Shown: positions 1-14,500 of the stretch, piece after piece
Layout: every line of letters begins with the position of its first letter
Position numbering within the stretch: position 1 is the stretch's first letter
Assembly: GCA_002794775.1 (NCBI GenBank)
Contig: NBAY01000002.1
Coordinates: 930,001 to 994,000 of the forward strand
Length of the DNA stretch: 64,000 nucleotides
Reading direction: 5' to 3'
Origin: Porodaedalea pini
Taxonomy: Eukaryota; Basidiomycota; Agaricomycetes; Hymenochaetales; Hymenochaetaceae
The notes under the pieces: generated by a model
What the model saw: only the letters and a program-made list of their open reading frames with translations
Told to the model about the DNA's origin: nothing
Databases searched by the model: none
Program-made: the position numbers and the translations under genes

Positions 1-275
1 GCGGTCAGCGACGCTCTGAAACGAGGTTCGGACTATCCGCCGTCCGTCGCACGTGCTTCCGGACGACTAATATCGCATCGTGAGCTAGCTTTATACCATA
101 CTCGACCTTGTAAGTCGCCAGATTGTCCTCCGTGTGGGTGAGAATGTGACGCCCTGCCGTCGCCGGCGCGAACTTGTACAAACACTCGATCCGAGCGTAC
201 GGTGCTTGCATCTGAGACGCGCAAACCCAAGATAGAGGAGCAATGTATCCTTCTCCGATCACGCATCTACATGCT
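1..275 (-). pseudogene. Decayed partial duplicate of the EXO84 PH-domain region
   Basis: Read on the minus strand, this stretch aligns in one frame with the PH-domain segment of the intact EXO84 gene at about 6950-7240. Shared blocks include ATAGRHI, ATYKVE, RRTAD and NLV-ER. DNA similarity extends upstream through the region matching the preceding intron and exon edge (GATCGGAGAAGG against GATAGGAGAAGG). At 5-7 the codon matching the Trp of ERCWPLND is TGA, a nonsense change. Only this slice of the gene is present, and the copy runs off the left edge of the window. The matched intron edge argues for a genomic duplication rather than a retrocopy. No function is expected. Confidence 0.75.
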
Positions 276-2012
276 GTGATCACCTCCGAGACGGCCGCGG
301 AGCAACATAGCGAGAACATCAACTCGGCGATGCACGGGCAACAGCAGTAACAGCAGGCACAGAACCAGATGCTCTCGCAGCTGTATGGCAATAGCACCGA
401 TGGCAGCAGTGCATAGTTCGCGTTTGACTGCATTGCAGACGTGAGGCCTTCGTCGCCACAAGGGGCGCGATCAGAATGCCAAGAATAAGCTCGCGCCTGC
501 GCTGAGGGCGTCATCGAAGAAGAGACTGATGTGGTCGCGGACGGCGGAGATGTGGAATATGAGACACAAGCACAGTCCCAGCGGAAAGCCTAGACGGGTT
601 ATGGGCCGAAGAACAAACTGGACGCGCACGCAGTTACTGTAAGCCTTGAGGACCTCGTACGGTCGTCAAGGTCCGCAAGGAGAAAGGTACGAATTCGAAT
701 CCACTTCTTCACCCCTCTGTTCATCAGAGCTTCATCTCTTCTGAGTTGTCGACAGCGGCCAACTTCGAGCTCATTCCCCACGTGCGCATCATCGCCGCGT
801 TCAATTCCTTCGAACTTGCCAGTGACACAGCAAAAACCGAGATATCCGTTCTCAAATTCGGCGAGTAGGAGCATGTCAAGTCCAGATCCAGTGACGAGAG
901 CAATAAGGGCGCAGATGAGAAGGCGCGCAAAGGAAACACGTGTAAGATGTCAATATAATTTTCATTTAATGAGATCGAGCTTTATGAAAGTGTTATTCCA
1001 CGACAAGCTGAGCAGTCAGAAAATCGTACAGTCTTGCAATAGGAGCGCACCATGTTCAGATCGAGTGTATCTTATGAATTTTCCAGCATTATTCGGTCAG
1101 TTTATCTCAGCAATTTGAATTGCCACGAGACTTATTGAAACGAACTGCAATGTAGAGGAACGAGTAAAGCAGACAACAAAGACAAATGTGATGTTGTACA
1201 CACGAAATGCACCCTCGTTCGTTCCTCCACCTGCTACAAGGGTAAACTTTCTTGACGATTCAAGTCCTTTCTCTCTGATCTCACTCCTCCCTCAATCCGG
1301 CGAGTACATCCCAGAGATCTATACATCGTTGCTGATATAGAGGCAGAATGTGCTCTCTGATACTTGGATGGATACAAAAGGAGTTTTACATCGGCTTGGA
1401 CGGCAGCTGCGTGAGCAGGACGCCATACCGTTTTTTTGATCGTCACCCGGTGTCGCGAGAACTTGTCGTCCGGCGAGAATCGCGCTGCAGACATATATAA
1501 TGCATGTCATAAGACAAGGCAAAAACATTCTTGAGAAGGAGGAGTGGAACACAAACGCACCAGGATGCGCAGACCTGGTGACTTTGCCGTCGTCCGTCAA
1601 TTTCTTTGTAATGTCAAAACAATCAGACGGTGCTAATGAGAAGTTCGGTTAGGCAGGAGCAATATGTACCTTGAGTGTGTACACCCTGTTCCCGGCTTCA
1701 TCAAGCGTGTACATGAGATGCATGGTGGACAGACGCAGAAGAGGCCAGAAGAAAAAGGCTGAAAGCACGTCAAGGCTAAGTGACAAGTCTGCCTGAAAAT
1801 TTGGAACTGAGCACGTGAACGAGCGTATTTATCGACGCGCCGCGGAGTCTGAAATTGAAATCTGTGGACTACTTTCCGTTTGTATCCATTGTACATGTAC
1901 GCTAATTATAATTATTGTAATTTTAGGTCGTTCGAGAATACAAGCTGCAATATGTATGGCGTTTCTCTCTCATATACCCTTCAGACTTCGTTCATGTTCT
2001 CGGATATCAAGT
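276..2012. other. No gene confidently recognised
   Basis: Several open frames of 60-110 codons occur on both strands, but none shows a recognisable domain or a convincing exon chain. A plus-strand frame from an ATG at 243 reads a Gln-rich stretch broken by a TAA near 348, possibly a fragment of a low-complexity gene. The EXO84-like similarity does not continue past about 275. Confidence 0.5.
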
Positions 2013-3277
2013 TTATGGAATATAATCTCCGTCGTCGGGCCCTGCAGATGCGGCCTTGGACTTCTTGGACTTCCTCGCTGGCTTTATTGGACGCTCCTTG
2101 CAATGTTTCTTCTCGTGTGTGTTGAGCGCATCCACGCGGACGAATTTTTCTGAACACGCGGGCCAGGTACACACATATATCTTTTCGTGAGTGTGAACAC
2201 TTCGAATGTGGCCTGTAAACGCCACTTTGTAAGCAGTCTATCAGACGAAGCACACGGGAAAATGGCATACGTTTGCAATCGTGTCTCCTTTTGAAGGTGG
2301 ATGAGCAAGGAGAAAAGGGGCAATGGAAGAGTCTGTTGGTACTTTCGTCGACATCGAGAGTGCTGGGCGAACGCTTTCGGTTTGCTTTTACTGATGAGAG
2401 ACTGAACGACCGCGATACATGAAAGGCTGCGAATATTGACTACATACCAGTATAGTCGTCATCTAACTTGATTCCCTCCCTTAGGACGAGAAACGGTTCC
2501 TCCTTGTTGACACTTCTTTCCGTGGTGTCTGAGTCCGACTGCGTACCATCCGTGTCTCGTATACAGTTTTCTGAATTCTCGCGAACCTTTGAAGAAAAGA
2601 CATGCATAGGTTAGTCGAATGTTTATGGACAGATCATATGCGTAACTTACAGAATGAGGAGTCATTCCCGCCTCCGATGCAGGGCTCCATTCTCTTGAGG
2701 ATACAGGACGAAGGACAAAAGACCCAATGGCAGACTCACTTCCAAAAGCAAGATCGCATGGCTCTGCCTTTACTGATGGGGACTGGTGCTGCGCAGTTGC
2801 GAAGGAGTCACTCGACTCGGGGCCATGGACGTCAGATAACATGGTCGCAAAGGGAGGAAGCAACGAAGTCGAGTCTGCAGAAGTAGTTTCGCCAACCAGG
2901 GCCCGCCTTTCAGTGCGATTGTCCGGATCCAGCGGCTGCTTGCCGACCTCGAGATTATTTAGTCCATCATGAAGGCACCCAGATGCAGCGCCGATGTCGG
3001 AAACCGAGCCTTGAACCGACTCTTCGCAGAGAAATGGAGAGTTCTGAAGGAACTGCTCGATGTCGGAGAGGGCCATTGTGACACATGCGCCCATCAAGGT
3101 GTCGGCTTCAGAAGCGTGCATACCAGGGATGTAGAGCAGGTCCAATGCCACTGGAGCTTCTATGAACTTTCGCCACATATCTTTCCGCCTCTCGCTCTCA
3201 ACCAGGCGATCGAAGTCGCCGTGTAGAGGAGGCTCAGGGGTGACTGGGTAGTGCATGTTGTTGGTAGACATGGCCAT
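2013..3277 (-). CDS. C2H2 zinc-finger protein, putative transcription factor
   Basis: Four exons are supported: 3277-2651, 2586-2448, 2390-2271 and 2212-2013, separated by introns of 64, 57 and 58 nt with GT-AG ends. They give about 361 residues from an ATG at 3277 to a TAA at 2013. The N-terminal two thirds is acidic and Ser/Pro-rich with no recognised domain. The C-terminus has two tandem fingers. Finger 1 is CPFSPC, 12 residues, then H-x4-H, and its sequence is completed only by splicing across the last intron. Finger 2 is CTWPAC, 12 residues, then H-x4-H. A Lys-rich tail (KPARKSKKSK) may be a nuclear localisation signal. The CX4C-X12-HX4H spacing is that of DNA-binding fungal regulators. 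Target genes cannot be inferred. Confidence 0.85.
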
Positions 3278-5523
3278 AGCTTAGAAAGGTCGAGACAGGT
3301 CCTGAGAGCTATTGGGTATGAGGATTTACATGAGTTGAAAGGCGTCATTTAATACTCTGGTCAAGAAGCAATGCAGGTAAACCCTGAGATTTATTGCCGT
3401 GTCCGTTTCTCTTCCGTCAACTCGTGGTATCGAGAAAAGGGATAATCGAAGATGGCGAAGATGGCGAAGCCTGAGTATGACAACTCCACGAGTCATCAGT
3501 TTCGAGATGCGCAGAAGTTTAATACTAATAGCTATAGGCGCTGATGCTTCCTTAGCACCGCATGCAGAAGTATCCTGATCCCCGGTTGCAGGCGCAACGA
3601 CGACGACTGTGGGTGCCCAGCCGAAAGCTATAGTAGTCCAAAATGGTACAGGATCCAAGAGGCATGAGACACCCTTTTTGTCCTTAGTTGGAATCGGCCT
3701 GTCTCGTTCTCTAGCAAGACAAGTCAAAGTGAGTCAGAGTGGGAGACAAGTCGGAGACGCGGGCCCGGAACGGTTCTTTGAGATCTGAACGTGTTTCCGT
3801 TGGCTGCGGGGCCGGGAGAAGAGTTCCCAACGCTGCAAGGTGGCTGTGTACATGCCATGTTTGATACTTTAGTAGTCTCTTCGAGTCAGCTTTGAGTTTG
3901 TGAAAATATTCCAGTAGTACTGCTAGCTCAGTGGATGCACAGACTAAGTGGTGTTAGGTCGTCGCCTCCGGAAGACTTTGTGATGCAGAAATTTAATTAT
4001 CGCGTGCATACATCGCACCGTGTTGCGCAACGCACGGTTCGACTGCAACGAGAGGATATCGATCAAACTAGCACACGCATCCCGAGCTGCATGTGCGTCC
4101 ACAGGAGCGGGGGTACCTGTGCATCGATTATGGTCGGACGCGGGGGGCAGTGGCATCGAGGAAAGGCATTAGGAGCGGCGGGAAGCAGAGGCCGCGGAGG
4201 CCGTCCTCATGAAGGAGGATGTGGTTGAATGCATCGGGCGGCCTAGAGAAGTAGTGGTGCCGAGACTCCGGAAGGAAAAAAGCATATACCAGATTAATAT
4301 TGTTAGAACCTATATCTTTTTTCGTAATGTCACGATACTCCTCATATTGGCTATACTATGACAAGATATTCCTGTGTGCTGAAGCTATTGATAATCTGCA
4401 CCCAATAAATGCTTCTAAGTATTTCAAAAGATAAGAGGCAGTCATCAGGGAGGCTAGAAGCACCATAAAGAAGAATCAAGAATGCACTATGCATAAGAAG
4501 CACTGTAAAAACTATACAAGCATTTCTTGTGTTCCTTGGAGGTTTTTTTTTTTTTTTTCAGTGTATTAACATATAAAGAAAAGAAACCTTGTATGGGTAT
4601 TCTAAGCAGCTAGCTTAAGGCCATAGTAGTTAGTATGCATCTCAATAATTTTGTATATTAGAATAAGGTTCATTTTCTCCTCATAAAAGCTGTTATATCT
4701 AAGTTTGTTCTAGTCTTCTGCACAATCAATCAGATCATCAGGCCTTCTGATGCTAGCATTCTGTCAGTTATAGCACTAGCATTCTACCAGTTATAGCACT
4801 AGCACCCCATCACTTGTACTCAAGTGCTGAGGTGGTTTAGAGTCTTTGAACTATTGCAACAGCTGCAGTAGGTAATATCATGGCTAACATACTATGCAAA
4901 GGACATCCTGACCTTCAGAAAACATTGTCAATAAATGCTCTGAGGTTTTTCCTATTGGACAACAAAAATAGCCTCCAATAGGAATAACCTTGGATAACCC
5001 TGACTACCACTTTAAGAACGTCAGAATATTCCTATAGTCAGTGTAATGAACTGCACAACTCACACTGATGTGTGCAATCTTGTTATTCATGCATTATAAT
5101 TTTTTGAAAGAAAAGTTGGATGAGATAGTAAACTGTTTCAAAGTTCAAACCTTGTTATTTTTAGCTGAGGTACCTGATGGAACATGTGTGTTCTTTCTCA
5201 ACTCCTAACATCTAACATCAAAGCTTGTAACCTCAAATAGCGGTGCTTGTGTAAACATCCACCGACGAAGTCGAAAGACGAGCATCTTGCGTCTTGGGTG
5301 TCGAATGCCTTACTTGCAGGTGTGCTGATTTCTCCGAAGAGAAGGGCTCGTTGCACTCCGGCTTCTCAGAAATGCAAAGGGAACAGCTCCTATCAAAGAA
5401 GTAAACCCAAGGACTGAGATTTAATCTCCGTTCATGCTATGCTAGTACATACTGATACATTTACACTGGTAGCCTGATAAAATACAGATCCGCAGTAACA
5501 GCTGTGAAAATAGAGACAGAACG
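3278..5523. other. Long intergenic region with an AT-rich core
   Basis: This lies between the start of the zinc-finger gene and the 3' end of EXO84. The portion from about 4260 to 5260 is clearly AT-rich, includes a T tract near 4542-4558, and has no open frame worth calling. A short direct duplication (GCACTAGCATTCTACCAGTT-like) lies near 4750-4800. The composition resembles the AT-rich stretch near 44.9-45.3 kb and may be old transposon-derived DNA. I see no gene here. Confidence 0.5.
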
Positions 5524-8073
5524 TCAGAACCTCCCATCGTACATTACACTCAGTGGGCGATCCCGAGAGCGAGGCGGAGGAGCCGGAGACGGAGGAGCGC
5601 GCGTAACACGTAGCGGACGTGGAGTTGTAGCTGGAAGCGGGCTCTCAGGGCGTTGCTGCCTAGCATCATTCAAGTCATGCAGGGGGACGGACGGAGTAGC
5701 GCCCGGTTGTGATAGATCAATGGAAGGATTGGGTACGAGAAGCTCGTCAAGTAAAAAGTGAAAGTCGAGCCCGAACTCGTGAAGAAGCTGGCAGTTTTAG
5801 ATTCAGAAGGTAACAAACACGTTTCTATTCATTGGGCGTACCTTCTTGTTCTGTGCATGTGTAGTAGCGATACACTCACGCACAGTCTCCTCATCCACGT
5901 CGGAGCTGAATACTTGCTTCCGGAACATGTCGGCGTACAAACTAATCTGGGTTTTCGCCCATTCGACAAAGCCTGAAGCAGCATGAGATCGATAACAGAA
6001 GAAGCCGGGAAAGAGATAACTCACTGGACGTTGCGTCATTCTCCTTGAAGCTCGCGAGAAACCAATCGGCCGTGTGTTTAATTCCAGTGAACACCACAGT
6101 CGCAAGGTCGGAGATATACATTTGCACATGTCCCTCAAACCGGATCATACGCACGCGCTGCCGTGTGAGTGCAGCGCGCGAAGTAAGGAAGGCGTCCCGC
6201 GCAGCAGGAGATGCATGCAAGCGCAGAAGTAGACTTGTGAGATTTACTGTCGTGGATTTGCGATTGCTTGGGTCGGCGAGAGCGGACAACAGTGATGTAG
6301 TTAATGATGAATTCAAGAGTTTCAGTTTGGGCTCGAGTGAGGGCGTCGTGGCTTTCTTTGCCTCTCCTGAACAAGTCTTGAGAAGCGCTAATCATAAGAG
6401 ACACGGAACGCAATCACCCACCTTCCTCAACAAGAGTCACAGCTTTGTCCCATTCCCGGAGAGCAATCGCAACAGTCAATTTATCTGTGAGTTCACCAAC
6501 CCAAAGGGCGTCTTTGTCGGACTTTTCCTGAGCGCCACCTAATCCACTACTAAGGGCCAGCTCATTCATCCATTCGGCAGCTGCGATATCCATATCAAAC
6601 GCGAAAGATCGCCGCTAGAATGAATTTAATATGATTCATGAGCAATAGGGAGAGGTATAAAAAAGAAGCATACATCGCCTCCTCCGCCGACCCACAAGCT
6701 CCTCCGACGCTCATGCTCTCCTTCGCGCTCTTTGCGCTTCCTCGCCGAAAGTTCTTCAGCAACTTGCCGAAACTGTGCCAGCAGCATCTTCTTATCCCCG
6801 CTAAGATCGGATCTGTAAACATACGTCTCTTTGTTGTTCCGGATCTTGAAGACATTTGTCATCGCTAAAGCATCTTTCAGTCAAGTACACTCGCGCAAAG
6901 CCCATGGTAGGTATTTACTAGCAGTGTCTTTCGTGTCCAGCACGAGAATATCATTAAGAGGCCAGCAACGCTCTGCAACGAGGTTTGGCCTATCCGCCGT
7001 CCGTCGCGCGCGCTTCCTGGCCACCAGCACTGCGTCGTCCAGAAGCACAAACTTGACGCCATGCTCGACCTTGTATGTCGCCGGATTGAGGTTGTAGATG
7101 CCTTCCATCTGAGTGACAATATGCCGACCTGCCGTTGCCGGCACGAACTTGGACGAACCTTCGATCTGGGCGTGCAATGTTTGCATCTGAGATGCGTAAA
7201 GGACGCGTAGATCCGCGACAGAGGAGCGCTGTGTCCTTCTCCTATCTTCAAACCAAATTTAGCATGTCTGAAGGGAGCAAAGAATCGGATAGTGTTTACC
7301 AGCGACGGTAGCAGTGTCGTCTATATGCAGGAGAGAAGGCATGCTCTTCCACTCCGAAAGGCTCGCCTTCAGCTCGAGCATGTCATTTTCGAGAGTACTA
7401 ATCTCTTTCGAGATCATCATAAACTCTGCATAACTATGATTTGAGTCAGAAACGCGTCAACTGGAAATACGTATGCACATACTTCTTGAAGACATTCCTC
7501 TGGAGATCTACGTTCGTATCACTCTTGTACGAGTGTAGCGACGACTGCAGTGCCTTCAATTCCGCCTCCGTCGAGTTTGCCATCTTCTGCTTCAAGACTT
7601 CCGACTACATTACTACCAGTTTAAGTGAAGGGAGAACAGCACTCACATGCATCGGCATCGAATCCCTCCCTCTCCAGTGCACGCAAGTCCACCTCACGCA
7701 CATCCTGTCTCGCTTCTTTCTCATCTCTTACACCCTCCTCGTCAATGCCTCCGTACCCATACCCATACGTGCCTCCCGCTCCCACTCCTGCGCCCATCCC
7801 CATCCCAGTGCCACCGCCAGCATCATACGCGCCAATCGGCAGCGCAGGTACAGCGGGAACGCCGCCGTCCCCATTCAACGTCGGCGCGGAGATGTCCGCA
7901 TACCGCATACTCATGCGCTTGCGGATCTTGTCATCGACGCGCGACTTGCGGGTGCTCCGCGTGCGTTGCTTCGCCGTGGCCATAGTCGAAGGGGACTTGG
8001 ATAGTTTCTGCTGCTGGCGCGGAAACTTCTGTCGCTGCCCGTCAGAAGGCCGCCGCGTGCGTAGAGACTGCAT
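5524..8073 (-). CDS. EXO84: Exocyst complex component Exo84
   Basis: A subunit of the octameric exocyst, which tethers secretory vesicles at the plasma membrane of growing tips. The ATG at 8073 opens a Gly- and Tyr-rich N-terminus. After an intron, a coiled coil follows (LKQKMANSTEAELKALQSSL, RNVFK). A PH-like domain sits at about 6880-7190 (FVPATAGRHIVTQ, LLDDAVLVARKR, NLVAERCWPLND), continuing in NVFKIRNNKETYVYRSD. The C-terminal helical region includes WMNELAL and DKLTVAIALREWDKA. The last intron is 5788-5841 and joins AQNKK to a C-terminal LLHEFGLDF segment. The gene ends at TGA 5524-5526 after a Pro/Arg-rich tail. Fungal Exo84 proteins are of comparable size. A partial copy of its PH region lies at the left edge of the window. 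Confidence 0.9.
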
Positions 8074-8762
8074 GGTGGTATAACCGAGAGAGCGCCGTAG
8101 CGGGTTTGAATCCTGAGACCGTCGGTATGCGCGCTGCCACGCGAAGGTTACGTAAGAACACCGTCCTATTTTCCTGAAGTTACCTGTTCTATGAAAGCAC
8201 ATATTGTAGAAAGTCCTGCAAAGGTGTCCCAAGGTATCGTGTGTTTGTATTCGGGATCTAGTACAGACTATACATATAACTTGTTTAACTTCCTTACACC
8301 TTTGATCTTTGCGCCCCAACAGCAATGCGTGTAACAACTCAGAGCGCGAGTCCGATGCCCGAATCCCAAATCTCCAAGACCAAAGAAAACGAGACAGAGG
8401 AATGCACAAAATATAGGTGGTCAAAAGTGCAGAGGAGCACGGGGACAAGACGCGGACAGACTCGAGAATCACGCAGACATAGAAAATGAAATCAAAATGG
8501 ATGGACTGGGATGGACGGGAGAAGGAAGGGAAGAGAGGGGCGGGCCCAATTTGAGTCCATTACGAACACACTATGGTATATGACGGGATGCACCGATGAG
8601 AGATTATTTACGAGCGGCGTATCGATCGCTGAGCGTGCATGGGATCGAGCGTAACCGTGCGAACCATAAATCATAATTGACAGCCGTCTATGCCTGAAAC
8701 GAAGGTTGAGACACCATAAATTTCCACTAGTGAAGAACTTCAATACTTACATGACAAACACT
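8074..8762. other. Intergenic, no gene seen
   Basis: This separates the EXO84 start from the 3' end of the MAP kinase gene, both on the minus strand. It should hold the EXO84 promoter and 5' leader and the upstream part of the kinase 3' context. Open frames here lack motifs and appear to be chance. Confidence 0.5.
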
Positions 8763-10617
<1,855 letters not shown>

Positions 10618-11500
10618 GCCCCTGTGTCCTTTCGTCGTCGTCGTGGTTAGCAAAACCGTTCGATCGGAAAAAAAGAGCGGCTCGAAAAGTGGAGTAGGGT
10701 AGGGTGCGAATGAGCGCAGGTGACAGGAACGATCTGGGCCTGACCGGAAACGACTTGGGCGGCTGCAGTGGGGTGGCGACGATGACAAACGTGACTCGAA
10801 GAGATGTGCAGATGTAAGTAAGTGCGCCTTGTTGCGCGCACTCAAGTCAAGAGGACCGACGATAGAGAAGAGAGATCTGGTCGCTGTACGGGCTGAATCC
10901 AACTTGCTATGACGCCTTTTGACCTTCTCTTCGGGCAGACACCACAATATTCACATTACAAACGTGTAGACCCTAACCTGCCTTTCCTAGGTGGCCGAAC
11001 CCTAACCATACTTCATCCGGCCGATCTTCTCCACTGAAGAAAAACCGATACGCTACCTAATAGTAATACCTTCACTAGTACTCTTTCTTCCAAGCCTTAA
11101 GCTTCTCCAACAACTTGAAGCTCTCAAATAATACGAAATAAAAACATCTTCGTGTACAGAGATACTTACTATTTCTTTCGCTGCTGTAATCACAAATCGC
11201 CTGCTACACTTTTATTGTGCTTGAAACCGTCGCCACGTAAATTCCTCCAAGTACTAGTATTTCTCGTCCGAGCTCAGATGCTAGACAACACATGTACAGA
11301 CACGTTTCAGCCAGAAATACAAATCGGATAGTTTCTGACTCCATTCGGCCGAGCAAAATGCCCCCAGGGTCAAGGGGTTTAAAGGTCGAAGCCGCAAAAC
11401 CGTAAGTGACGTCATTAATATCGCAAGTAAAATAGACGAGACACGTCAACAAAGAAAATAAAGCAAGAATACAGCCAGATATACAACAATTGAATTAAAG
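10618..11500. other. Intergenic: upstream region of the MAPK gene
   Basis: This lies between the MAPK start and the 3' end of the methyltransferase gene. It contains CCCTAACC at 10971-10978 and AACCCTAACC at 10998-11007, telomere-repeat-like boxes that in some fungi bind Myb/Tbf1-type factors. No open frame with recognisable content was found. Confidence 0.5.
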
Positions 11501-14500
11501 TTAGTATTCCATTTCCTCATCCTCGTCCGACTTCGCCTTTGTCTCCTTATACCAGGCTTGCTCGAGCTCCCTCCCAAGTGCCTCACCCATCGGCCACGGC
11601 ACAGCATTCCCAATCATTTTATGCATCTAGAAGTACCACAATTAGTACGTCCAGGACAAATTGTTCTCCATTGCTTACCGTCCTAACATTGTGATCAAGC
11701 GCTTCAAATTTGAAGGCATCGGGAAAGCCCTGCGATCGCGCCAGTTCACGGACGGTCACGATACGTTTGCACTAGAACGTCTCCCTTAACACACACTTCC
11801 TGGACGTGTAGGAAAGTCACTTGCCCAAGGGTTTAGCACTTTGCTCTGCTTCGCGGTCGGGCCGACGTTCGTCACCGTCGTGTGGAAGTAACTATCGGGC
11901 TCTAGTCGAGCGTACATGACTTCCGCAACTATTGTTAAGAGCTAATCCGTACCAAGTGTTCTATGGTCGTACTCACGTGCCTTGTACCCGTGCCGTGCGT
12001 TTGCAGACGACGGGTTCATCATCTGCCATCCCCAAAGATTCGGTTTGTTGTTCAAGCCTATATCCTGCCTTAGCGCTTCTCCAAACCAGAGATCCAGTTT
12101 ACGAGAGACCAACTTTTGTAGTTCGCCCCGACATCAATAGGGATATTGACAGTGCTCTCGATGATTTCGTCCTTTAAACATGGCGTGACGTGCTGGAGCT
12201 CCTCCGCAGGGCGCCGCCGGCACCGTGCCTGGAACGCCGAGTGCGGTGGATGCTCGTACTCAGCGCCACCGATCCCGCAGGACTCGTCGCCATAGTGGCA
12301 CCGCACTTGCACGATGTGCTGGCGCGCCTCCCGCTCCTGCCGATCTTGCGCCGTCTTTTTGTACACTTTGTGCGGGTTGACCCTGCGTGATGTACTCGCC
12401 GTGAGCAGACAGTAAAATAGACAGTAGTGCGGGCAATCTAACCAGTCCCAGCGCTTCAAATCCGATATTGCGTCTGCAACCGTGACAAACGGCAGCGGAG
12501 CGGTCCCATTCGCCAATGATATCGGTGCGACGACATCGCCGTTCGTAAATTTGATTGCCATAGATCTATATAGGAAGTCATGTGTAGGTGGCGGAAGCTC
12601 CGGCAGGGCGAGTCCCGTACGCGCGGCCCATAGGAAGAAACGCTCGCGCGTCTGCGGCGTGCCGTAGTGTGCGGCTTGCAAAAGAGCGAACCGTACTTGG
12701 TAGCTACGTGGAGGCATTAGCCTCTGGGATATGAAATACAAGTATTAAGTTCTCACCCCAGCGCTGTCAGCGCCCTGCATCTTTTCGATTTTGGTCCAGA
12801 GAAAAATGGCGCGTAATCAGCGAGAGTTGCACGGGTGCGTCGGTGAAATACTCACATGAACTTGATGCCGCCCTGTTCGATGCCGCCATGTACCGTATAT
12901 CGGTCTTTCTGCGTCGCGCCAATACTATGGCGTACAAAGCCCGCGACGTTCTCGAAGAGGCAGTACTTTGGACGCAGATGCTCGACCCACGAGATCGTAT
13001 TCAGGAAAAGCTCGTTCAGCAGGCCATTAGCGCGTTGATACATGTTCAGAGTGGAATGCGGCTGGCTGTTGACGTCCGACTGAGATTACACATATGTCAT
13101 AAAGAAGACAGTCATTTACCAAGGAAAGCCAGAGACGATGCAGTCGATGTCCTCACGTCGTGGTGGCGCAGGCAAGCTCTCGTCGTCCAATAAGTCATTT
13201 AGGGTCATACGCAGGCCATTCGCTCTGGACACCGCATACTCCAGCATCTTGTTCGAGCACTGGTTATATACGACGGTATCCGGGCTATTTTTTCTATTGT
13301 ATTGATGTCAGTTCCGCAAATAATACCCTAGCAATAAAGGGGAGTAGACCTGATAGTCTCCGCGGCACTTGAAGAGATCTCGATGGCATGCGTAAACTTC
13401 ATGTTTCCGACCTCGCACAAGCCGAGCACGAACGCGCCACAGCCAGCAAAAGGGTCGAAAACCCGCAATGGATTGGCTTTAGCCTTCTCCTTCCAGCTCA
13501 AGAAGTCGAACGTCTTGTTTATCTCCGCTTCGACGCACATACCGCAGAGCAGGAAGTCCCGAACCGCGAGCGGAGTCATTTCATCTTGAGATGCAGGGCT
13601 CGTCGAAGGCGTAGTTTGCGTGATGTAGAAGTGAGTCGAGGAGGCTTCAAGCCAGCCCCGCAGTCGAAGGCTTTTGGCTGTCCGTTTGTGTAAGACGAAA
13701 GCTTTCCCAAGAAGCATGGAAGAACTGACTTCCAGCTTGTGATCGGTGAGGAAGAGGTGTCGGTCCTGAGGGGCATATTCAGGTGCAAGATCATGGTACT
13801 CGAAGTACTTCCAGACCGACAAACCTCGTACTGATCCGCTATTAGGTTGTCCCCCTTCCGTATCACATCATTCATCCGCCCAAAAACCTGAATGGTAAGG
13901 GTGAACCCTGCGGAGACCTCACTGATAGACATAATTTGGCCAATCATGCAAGGCCCTGATCCCCTCGAGCGGACCAATGCTACGTCGTGACAGTGATAGG
14001 CGACGCCTCCACATTCAAAGCCAACGAAGTGTCCTTCATCAAGTGGTAGTCGGGTACAATCCTCGCTCTTTCGACTCGAGTTTTCTTGCTTGACCGTGCA
14101 TAGTCCGCACCTTCCAATTCGCCTAGAAAATTTGGCTGGACTATCTTCCACTTCGGATATGTCCCTAAAGACGGCATCTACTTGGTTGTAGAAGAGACTA
14201 CAAAAGTTGAAGAGTGTGTTCCAAAGAGAGGCATCCAGTAACTCACGAATAGAAGAACTCGCTGTGCATGATCATATCATCGTTTCGAGACCCCGGCCGT
14301 TTGTCGGGGGCTACCTTCCTGTATTGACAATGGGCAAGAAATGAAGCAAGTGGAATATCTCCACACGAGTCTGTGAGAAATAGCTCTTGAGGATGAGCAA
14401 GTTCCTCGAGAATCGTCTTTGCGCCATGCTGTAACCATTGTACATGAGCAGTATAATTATCTCTCTGAATGGAGAGTATCCTTCCGAACCTTCTGTAGTC

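Noticed and set aside
3900..4040. A possible tRNA gene: TAGCTCAGTGG (A-box-like) near 3914 and GGTTCGACTGC (B-box-like) near 4035
   Set aside because: The two boxes are about 120 bp apart, no acceptor stem or anticodon arm can be formed, and the B-box lacks its conserved end.
7621..8083. Plus-strand ORFs rich in Pro/Ser/Arg/His
   Set aside because: They lie antisense to the Gly/Tyr-rich first exon of EXO84 and mirror its biased codons.
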